This document shows positions 49,396-59,071 of a DNA stretch of 64,000 nucleotides, one piece after another. The DNA comes from Viola odorata (lineage: Eukaryota > Streptophyta > Magnoliopsida > Malpighiales > Violaceae), in NCBI GenBank assembly GCA_963691705.1, contig OY829544.1:503501-567500 (forward strand), in the 5' to 3' direction. The stretch's first letter is position 1. Each line of letters begins with the position of its first letter. The notes below the pieces were generated by a model. The model ran no database searches. It worked only from the letters and a program-made list of their open reading frames with translations, and was not told where the DNA came from. The position numbers and the translations under genes were made by a program.

Positions 49396-50700
49396 CCCTC
49401 ATCTCATCAAGAGAACCTCCAAGTTATCCACATTTAAACAAGGACTCAAAGAACTCTGACCCAGAAAACCTGGTGGTAACTTGTACCCCTGCTAGTTTAC
49501 AAATTCTCCTCAAGTTATCAGTATGCACTAAAGCAGCATCACCTATAAAATAGAGTCATTATTAATAACAATGAATCAAATTCAAAACAACTCTATCATC
49601 AAAAAAAAATCAAACAACTCTGATGTAAACTTAACAGCTGGAAACTCAATACTTAACAAACAAATATACATGATAGCGCCAAGGATGGACGGTTAGAACT
49701 CCAATCAACTTTTCAACACAAATTCTGACTTGAGATATTGGTCTGAGCTTATCCTTCTCTATTTTTCAGTAAAGTGGTTATGCAGAACAAGAAAAGGAAA
49801 CAAAAGGTGTAGATAAACCAGTAGCTGAAATGTTGGAACTTAACAGATCAATTGCAGTCATGAATTTCAGATTTTTTTTTTTTTAGAAATTAAAACCAGT
49901 AGTAACAAGTCCATCATTGGTCTCATCCATAAATGGAAAACCGGCGACCAGTTCAACAGCTGCTGATAAAAAAAATCAACATAAAAACCCAGGAAATTTA
50001 AAAAAAAAAAAAAAAGGATTGGTCAAAACTCACATTTTTCGAACCCAACAAAGAGTCAGGTCAGCCGTAAGGAAAATCCAGAAGGTCCAACATTTTATAT
50101 TGAAACAGTCACACAAATCACCCACAGACAAATTTAATAGTCGTAATTCAACCAATTTAACCAGAAAAAGAAAATAGAACTGATTCCATATTCTATACAA
50201 ACAAGCTCACCTTATTGTAATTTGACTGGTTTTCCTCAAAGTCACAAACTCTTGCAGTTGAACAAGAAGTTAGGAGGTGGGTATATAACTGTTAGATCTA
50301 TGGATCCATCAAAATCAAGAGTTGGATTGAACAAAAATCGGAAAAGGGTTTTCGGTTTTTTGGGTCAGTGGTTTTTTTGGATGATAGATTGTTGAAGACG
50401 AAAGTGAAATGAAGAAGCTTTGAGTCGTCTATCTTCCAAAAGAGAAAAGAAAAAAGTGGAAGTCTTTGGTTAAGAAAGATTGGACCTCTCTCTCTCTCTG
50501 TTCTCTATTCAATCCTCTTTCCCTCTCTCTCTCTCCTTTTCTTCTTGTTGTCTTAGCAGACAAACCCCCATAAAAAACCAACAATGGAGAGCTTGAAGCC
50601 AGCAAAGCAGAGGTCCAGCATTGGGCTCCACACCACTACGGTAATAAGAGAGAGAAAGAACAGAGGAAGAGAGCGAGAGAGTCAATGAAAGTTTTTAGTT
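49396..50700. promoter_or_regulatory. Leader and promoter of the PP2C gene
   Basis: Contains CT microsatellites at about 50487-50503 and 50520-50536 (GA-rich in the gene's sense), and a donor/acceptor-like layout suggesting a 5'-UTR intron. Frames at 49113-49553 and 49917-50177 on the + strand are shadows or chance. Confidence 0.4.
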
Positions 50701-53700
50701 TGGATAATGATACCATGTACGGCAGTAATATGGTTTTTTTCATGAAATGGGGTACACGTGATTCCACGTGGAATGTGACACACACCAGAAACCGAACTGC
50801 ATCTTGTTTAAGCTGGCTTGGTTTAACTAAGCCCGCTACGTGTCGTCTTCAGAAGGGAGTAGCACGGAGAAGGGTTTTTTCATGACGGTGAGTTTTAGTG
50901 CGAGGTTACTGTTAAGACAGTGTTAGTCCGACTCTTAAATGGACCTGGTAGGGGTAGTTTGGTCATAAACTTGGTGTGGGGGTGAGGCTTCAGGATGTGA
51001 TTCGTCAAGTAATTTCATACGTGGAAAGAATGTAGAGTTAGCTCATAGGTCAATAGGCTGTGGCGAGATCAATGGTCAGCATAAACAGGCCATGAGATGG
51101 GCTTTTGGTGTTTTGGACATTTGCGAGACCCGCCGACTTTTGATTAGTGGGTTGCCTTTAAAATGTTGATGGAGGGGAATAAAAAAGTTTAGTCTTTAAT
51201 TATTTTCTAATTTAGGATTATGTGTTGTGTTAATGTTATGTTATGTTACTTATTTTTTTAGTAATTGGGTTTGTTTCCTTCACTGCTCACTGCAATGAAG
51301 GTTTTTGTATTTTTCTCTCAAATATAGAAAGGTGGGTGGGAGAAAATAATAATTATAGGTCTAAAATAATTAATATACATTAAATAAAATTAAAATTGCC
51401 ATGCTTTAAAGGGTCGGAAATGAAGTATGTATAAATTGTAGTATAATATAATACTCTTTCGGAAGGAAAGACTTGGATTTCATATCTACTACTAATAAGA
51501 TGGAATGATTGAATTCAATATAATAATGCAAACAATTCTAGTTTTCTTTGAAGTATATCGAGAAGTTGTCTTCATTATTCGATAAAGATACGTGTGATTT
51601 AAATCTAAGAGATAATAATTTGTCGATAATGATCAGTCGGAGACAAGTCGAGCAAAGAGATCTTCCAATATTTGTTGCCGAAAGGGAAATATACATTTCA
51701 ATAATTGGCATAAAATGAAATGAACGGTTCAATTGATTTGGGTACTTCATTGCCTTCTGCATTTTAATTTGTATGATTCCAATCATAGGATCCTGGAAAC
51801 AGCAGCAGCAATGGCAAACACAACAAAATCTAATTGACATCTCATCCACTCACTACTGAAACCGAAAATGACACCTCTCTATAGAAACTCTACCCTTAGC
51901 TTGCACTTGCACCAATACATGCATGCTTTCAAAATTTGAGGACCCCTCCAATTACAACTTTGCATAATTGTAAATTCTCTGCTCGTTTTAAATTAAATTA
52001 GTTTTTTTTTAAATTTTATACATACTAATTTAATCACTTTTCATTATTTCCTCATCTTTTAAGTTTGTATTAACCACTAATATTATTATTCTCTTATTCT
52101 ACTTACCATACTTTATTATTTCCAAAAAAAACTATAGCCGCTAAAGAAAGAACTCTCAACTTTTTCTCTCTTTAGAGGCCGTTGTTCAGTTTGTAACCGA
52201 TGGTGAACTCCCCCTTTCTTTTTTGTTCCGCTTTTTCTTCTCTTAATTTGTCGTCTATTATCTCGTCGGATATACAAACTAATGTTTCGGATTTTCTTCA
52301 AATTCATTGCGTATTGACTCATCTTCTTTCCTAGGTTTAGAGAAGATGAATCTGATGATGGAATCACAAATCTAAAAACGTTAGCGGTAAGGTCCGTCAT
52401 AAAACACCATTTTCAGATTTTATTAGTTTATTAATTATTCCTCCATAATTTATTCGGGTATTTTTCATCTTTGATTTTTCTTATGACCTTCTTGTTTGTT
52501 TGTGTATTTTATACGTTATCGTTCAAATTGTATTGTATACTTAAAATGAGTAAAATTTAAACTTAGTGTATGCCACCTTGTATTGGAATGCTTAACAGTC
52601 TTTGTCAAACGTATTTTCTGTGTACTTCTATTTGGTGAAAACTACGGAAATTAAACAGGGAAAGATTGATCTCGACCTCGGTTCACATAAAAAAAAACCA
52701 TCATTTTTTCTTCAATAATTAAATTACGTGACTCATGACGGCTTGATTGCAAATGTTGTGCTATCGTGTCAAACAATGCTGCAATATTCAAAAACCAATG
52801 AATATTTGATTTGATTAGTTACTACCAGTGAATCTTAATTGGAGTTAATTCAAAAAAGTGCTCACATCCAATTTGCTTCAAAACTAACTCATTACTATTA
52901 TTAATTTTTGTATATAAAAAAGTATTAATTAATACCCCATTTGTTTTTTATTAATGAATATTTTGACTCAAAAATCGAATTCTTTATTCATTACACAATT
53001 TTTTTTTTAAATGTTGATAGAGACGAATAAAAATTGAATTCTCGTGTAAAAAGTTATTTATATTTGTTGCCTTGCAGCTATTTTATTTAATTTTTTATTA
53101 ATTTTTCTTAAATTATGTGATTTGTACAGTAATATTCATTAATTAAAATTAAAAGGACTAATGTTAAACACGTTAATTTAAGCCATAGTTACACATTGTT
53201 GACAGGTTTGGTATGTATACATTGCATTGATACTAAGGATTCGTTGATCTATGATTAAATAAAAATAGGAGAAAGAATTGAAAACATGTCAACATTAATT
53301 TTCTAAGCTAAAAAAATCCCTCAACCCTAAACCCTAAACCCTAAATACATTATAAAAAAGAATGGTTTAAATTTGTTTTTATTGGTAATTAATGCTCTCT
53401 TTTTTCTTCTACGCAATAATGCAATCAGTTATGGTATTAACTGGCAGCAGGAACCCTTGCTCTTTTATATTATTTTATTTATATTTATATGCATGCTTGT
53501 TGCTGTGGTTAGGCTTGCAGAGAAGGGAAAGGAATGATTGGTACACTGTCAAGTTGAAAAGCAATAACATTCATTGCACCTGCTGGCCTGGCCTGGGTAC
53601 TTTGCCCCAATGTGGGTGGGGATACACACACGTAGGGCAGTCTCCTTATTACTACTTCCTTAGATTTAGGGCCATTTCCCTCAAGTAACTGAATAGCTAG

Positions 53701-55861
53701 TGACTATTCACCACATTGTTCTTATGGTGAGTAGAGTAATGAAGCCACACGCCAGTTGTAATGGTGACAAACACGAGTCCCGAAAAAGTGTCATAGTTTG
53801 GCAGAATTATGTTGGGATGAGCTGAAGAAAGTTTTTACCAAAAACAAATTGAGATAAATAAGAGATTAAGAGTAGTAAATCCTTCTAGTGCAACAAAAGC
53901 TTTTTATACCGTAAGAAGTCAAAATAAAATAAAAATAAAAGCGGATGATACCATTTCAAATGGAAGAAGAGCGTGGTATTAATTCACAAACGGTCACTGT
54001 GTAGTGCTGACATGACAATTTCTATTGAGTCAGGGATAAAAAAGGTATTAGAATGTGCGGAATCGCGTTCACCGGAGTTAAGCTAGTTATGAGTCTGATG
54101 AAAAACAAAAGTTGATGGAGTAATAAGGTCGCCATTGAATTTGGTCACAAAAGGATGCATTGTCCTGTCTTTTAGGACCACTTTCACGTCAGAAGTTGAG
54201 ACTTGAGGCATTTTTACTTTCATCCAACCAGATCAAACCAAAAGGTGTTGCTCAAATAGACAGAGGAGGGATCGACGCGCACAAATTAAACTGGAAGGCA
54301 TTGACTATAATAAGATAAAAGAAAACATTGGTGCAAAGTTTATGGGCACTGAGATGTGGACCAGCAAAATAAGGTGACCCCCTGGGGCTTGAATCATCAA
54401 TTCCATCTTTTTCAATCGGATACTCCAAATTATGTTTATTATTATGGTAGGTTTGGAAGAAGTAGCTGAACAAAAAATAAGGGAGGACTGAGGAGGAAGA
54501 TATGTTCCTTGACCTAACATCTATATTAAATGGCGATATAAAGAAGAAGAAAGTTTCTAAATCTTGATTTTCTCTCTTATCTCATCAATCTGAATCTATA
54601 AGGTTTAAGTTGAGTATAAAAATGATAGAAGCAAACAACTTGCAAAATAATTTGGGATCATTTCAGTTGATGGTATCCTAGATGGGATATGATATGGGCT
54701 CCATTCATAAAAGTAGTACAATGATCAGATAGATCCTTTAAAACATTATATTTCATATTTATTACGGAAATTTTATCTACTTTTTTACGGTCAAACTTAA
54801 ATACTCTTCGATAATTTTTTTATTGTTTTTATCACTAGCAAATAGCCGCCTCTGTTTGTCTAATTTTCTTCTTTGATTTGGTGTAAGAAAAAGTTTCTTT
54901 AATTAAGTATGTACACTGATATGTTTACTCGGTGCCATTAACAATGAATACTCTTTCATTTTATTCCTATTTGAACCCAATTTTTTTTCTAATTTTAGTC
55001 TGTAACATTTTTTTTCTTATTCTAAAAAAGAAAGAAGAATTGAATGCGATGGAGGATAGATCATATCAAGTTTATATATATATATATACACACGTGAGAA
55101 TGGGATGAACTAGGTATAAAAAGATCATTGTTTTCCTTTACTATATATAAAAAAAGAAAAATATTTATACAATAACTTTATTGAGATAGGTAAACCAAAA
55201 AATCTCCCCCGAGAGACGTATATGAGAATTTCATCTCGTACCGTCTGACTCACCTTTCGTGGACGAACCTTGCGGAGAAACCCTTAGGTTTTCAAGGCAT
55301 TGGATTCTCACCAATATTTGCATTACTCAAACCGACATACTAATTATTAATGACAATTTATAGTAAAGATACCAATAAGAACTCAAATCAAAATTCAAAT
55401 CTCACCTCCATCGAAGAAAATAAATAAACAAATATGTTGATTAAAAAAAACGGAATGCTATATAGTATAATAGATTCATGTCGTCGTCCAATGTTTATTG
55501 CTTATCACAACCACTAGAGAGATCCACAATACGGATAATGTTCTTCGGCTCAAATCTATGGAGATTGGAGAGTCATGATTTCTCAAAGTAGACATTGCAC
55601 ATAGACTAGGTTGTGCAACATCAATGGAAGCTGGGCCATCTACTACTCCTAATTAAATGGTAAACAAAACCCAAAAATAATTATTTCTTTATTAATTTAC
55701 ATTTTTTTATAGTAGTTGAATTTCTAATTCATTGAACCAAGGGTATACATTAGGGACACATTATTTTTTTTTAACACGAAAAAGGTTGAGGCTAGAAACT
55801 GCATTAATTTCAGAAGTCGTTCTTTTTGAATCAGAGCAACAAAAATAGGGTGTGATACAAT
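50701..55861. other. Gene-poor AT-rich region
   Basis: No gene could be supported. Structures seen: a Stowaway-like half copy near 51975-52135, sharing phrases with the element at 56359-57167 (taatcacttttca, tattaaccactaat, ctttattatttcc); a telomere-like CCCTAAA run at 53324-53346; a TA run near 55073-55087; and a GC-richer block at 55200-55320 of unknown origin. ORFs up to about 100 codons lack any recognisable feature. Confidence 0.5.
53324..53346 (+). repeat. Interstitial telomere-like repeat (CCCTAAA)3
   Basis: Three consecutive CCCTAAA units of the plant telomere type in the middle of an AT-rich spacer. It could be a telo-box or a double-strand-break scar. Confidence 0.85.
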
Positions 55862-56217
55862 ACACTAGAAAGCACTTCCAATGCAATTTGGAATAGATAG
55901 AATGAAATCAGCAGCCATATCGGCTTTCCTCCTAACAAACTTGAAAGACCAACCTACACACCCAGCTCTCATCTCATCAATTTCCTCGAGAAAGGGTTGA
56001 ATGACCCAATCCTTCGAACCTTCTGAATTGATTTGGGAGATGACTATAGTAGAATCATTTTTGAAAGTGACATCTTACCAATCACGAGCCAAAACCAATT
56101 TTCAAGCTTCCTTCAAAGCTGAAATCTCTCCGGTAAGTCACGCACCTGCCCTTTTTTCTACAGCTACGCCATCAATGATGTTGCCAAACCTGTCCCTTGC
56201 TACGATCTCTAGGCCCA
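55862..56217 (-). pseudogene. Degraded RNase H (RVT_3-type) domain of a LINE
   Basis: On the minus strand the frame reads GLEIVARDRFGNIIDGVAVE, then (after stops) LTGEISALKEA, VTFKNDSTIVISQIN, VIQPFLEEIDEM and WSFKFVRRKADMAADFI. These are the ordered blocks of the plant RNase H-like domain carried by LINEs: an early A-R-D strand, the ExxA helix, the D-S strand and the final R-x-A-N/D-x-A-A-D motif. At least three in-frame stops occur (near KRAGA*, KEA*, DW*), so it is not functional. Confidence 0.7.
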
Positions 56218-56358
56218 TCCGATTTGAACCCTTGAACTAGCTGGTACCACGGGACACTGATTAATTACTTGTTAAAAAACCCCTGCTTTTCGTGATTTAT
56301 CACAACCCATGTAATTAAATAAAAAGATCAATTAATTAATTAACATAGCTAGTTACTA

Positions 56359-57167
56359 CTCTCTCCCGTAAATTAAATGATTTTTTAAAATTTTACATAT
56401 ACCAAACTAATCACTTTTCAAACCTAATATAATAAAGATTTAGCCTATTACTCTCTTTAAGCACTACTCAATTTTAAAACCCCAGCTACCCCTTCTTTCC
56501 TTCTCTAGAAAAAAAACCAAGCTATGTTAGCCCCTTCTCTTTCTATCTTAATTGTTATTTTTATTTCAATAAATTAATCTTATGGATCGATTTAGATCCA
56601 CAATTGTATGTTTGTTAATTTGTTATTATTTTCGTGAAATTTAATCCTTTTATGTGAGGCATAGTCCATTATTTGTGGGGTTTAATCATTTGTAGTATTT
56701 TATTTTAGTTCGTGAAAAATGTACAATAGATGAGATCTTACAATGTGTAGCAAAATTATTGAATTCAGCTAATAATGAAGACGAAAATTTAACGTTTGCG
56801 CTATTATTGAAAGAAAAAAAAAAGGATTTTTACATTTTATATTCTTTTCTCTTGTTAAAAATGATCAAAATTATATTGGGTAGTCTTTGTTATGCGAAGA
56901 AAGCTCTACTTTTGATTATTTTATGTTCGATTGACTCCATTAACATTATTCATTGTTCTCTTTTCATCAATAAAATTCTATCTTTGATCCCAAAAAAAAC
57001 TTAACCACTTTTCACACTTTTTAAATTTACATTAACCATTAATACTTTTTTTTCTTGTTTTAACTTAGCGTAATTTATTATTTCTACTAATTATCTCTTT
57101 TTAATAATTATGATAAATTAGTAAGATTCAATAAAAAATCACAAAAAAGTAATGAAATGTGAGGGAG
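56359..57167. mobile_element. Large or composite Stowaway-like element (809 bp)
   Basis: Left end ctctcccgtaaattaaatga and right end (inverted) ctccctcacatttcattact, flanked by TA at 56357-56358 and 57168-57169. It is larger than usual for the family; the middle (about 56460-57000) may be unrelated inserted DNA. The pairing of these two ends is plausible but not certain. Confidence 0.45.
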
Positions 57168-59071
57168 TAGTAGTTAAGACTTCCCTCGGAAGATCTATAT
57201 ATAAATTATTCTTTGCATTTCTTTTAATTAAATGATTGTTTTCAATATATTTGGGGATTTGTGGATTTGGGTGTGGTTTCTTTCTTTACATCGCGTAGAC
57301 CAAATGTATATTTAATTATGTAGAATAATATATAAATATTCTTCATTTTCCTAATTAGTCCATATATATAAATTACGATAGTGAAAGCTAGCGTTTGAAC
57401 ACTTTTCATGTGGAAAATTCAACCACACTTGTGGATTGTCGATTTTTAAATAATTAAGGGAAATATTATCTGAATAATCGGCCGGTCAAATTAATTTTGC
57501 TCATGATAATGAATCTAAGCCTTGATAAAGACATGGATAGATTCCATGAAAATGAATCCAATTTGAAATCAACCACTGACTTTTTGGAACCTAAACCATC
57601 TCTTTGTCAAAGGTTTAAGAATAATTAATGGAAATTTCTATGAAATTGTTGTTGTTTTGGAGGTTAAAACTAAAACGTGACCACCAAGATGTTTGGAATC
57701 TTTCATTCACATGCAAAAACCTATCTTTATCTGAAAGCTAGAAAATGTCAAGATTATGTTTGCAGGATTAATTGACTCTTATCCCAAAATTGGAAATCAA
57801 AAGGTCCCAACTACAAGTGCACTTAAAATGTAGGGAATGAAAGCACTAATTTCAGGTTCTCTACTTCGTTGATTGGGACCCTCAAGAAAAGAGTGTAAAA
57901 TGACAAATCGTAGCGACGAAACTCTATTCTATTAGTCGTCGTTTCAAAGTTTGCTGAGGACGAAATTCGTCTTTTCTTTCTTTTTTTAAGCCCAAACGCA
58001 TTACTGAGTTGCTGGGCTCTTACAATTCTTTTGGGTCTTGCATGCTTCGTTTTTAAGCCCATTGTCGGGCCCAACTTTTTTATTAACTGATAAAATAAAA
58101 CGTAAAAAAAAAAAAAAATCTTCGAATCTCTGTAATAAAAAATGCTAGAACCCAGATTATTTTTTGAGTGGGATAGAAATTGCGTGTTATGAAATTTAAA
58201 GTCGTAAAAAATACCAGCGAACTGCAAAACTTATTGGTCCAAAGAACCCACTATTGATCTTTTAATTTCTTAAAAATGTATTCAAATTAATGAGAGAAAA
58301 ATAAATCCATTACGAAGGCAAAATAAGTGTTTTTGATTATTGCAAGGTGAGATGTCATTTTCATCAGAACAAGAAAAAAGACAAGTTGAACTGTTCCTCT
58401 AATTTATTTATCTTTTATAGAAAATCCTCAATTGAAGTTGCCATTATTCAACAATAACATTATTACTTGGAGAGTGGAGAAGTTTAGGGCACCTTCACAT
58501 CACTTTGACCCTGACTCCTGAATGACTGTCGTATTTAGACAGGTACATTCTGCCCTATATCTACAATCCCTACTTCAACTAATTTTTGTTTGGTTTCTTA
58601 AGTGTCGCTACTTTCTTACAGGAGACTAACTTCGAAAAAGAAAAAGAATAAGGAAAAACTTCATACATCCCATCCCACCCCAGTCCCCTAGTCCCCATGA
58701 TTCGAAAATCTGAAGGCCCAAGGCCACAACTAATCTTGGTTTGGTGTATTATTCAATATGACCAAAAATGTACTAGTACTCTACAAATACATGGGAACAA
58801 TTTCAAATTTTAACAGCCACCTAAATCAGATTGCCAAGTATTGCAACTGTATGATGGGGGGAAAAAAAGTATCTCACTTCGTTAATTTGTCGTGGATGTC
58901 CCACGTCGGTATTTGGAAAATGTCTGCTGAATATGCCCCATTTTACCTTGTCCACCCTTATCAATGCCTGGCATTAGCCCCCATCTGACAGAATTTTGAT
59001 ATGCCAGTAACTGCCCTCTTTGATATGATGACTGTGATCCAAACCTGAAAGGATCTCCTCCATCTCAGTTC
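57168..59071. other. Intergenic, 3' side of the IF-3 gene
   Basis: AT-rich spacer. A cluster of TGGGCY-like motifs (aagccc, tgggct, aagccca, gggcccaac) lies at about 57986-58075. A 134-codon frame at 57823-58227 (-) covers it but has no family features. No gene is supported. Confidence 0.45.

Noticed and set aside
49113..49553. 146-codon ORF on the + strand
   Set aside because: Antisense to PP2C exon 1 and its leader; no recognisable motif.
53392..53688. 98-codon ORF on the + strand
   Set aside because: No signal peptide pattern, domain or intron context that supports a gene.
57823..58227. 134-codon ORF on the minus strand
   Set aside because: No domain, no splice partners, AT-rich filler at both ends; the middle is explained by a TGGGCY motif cluster.
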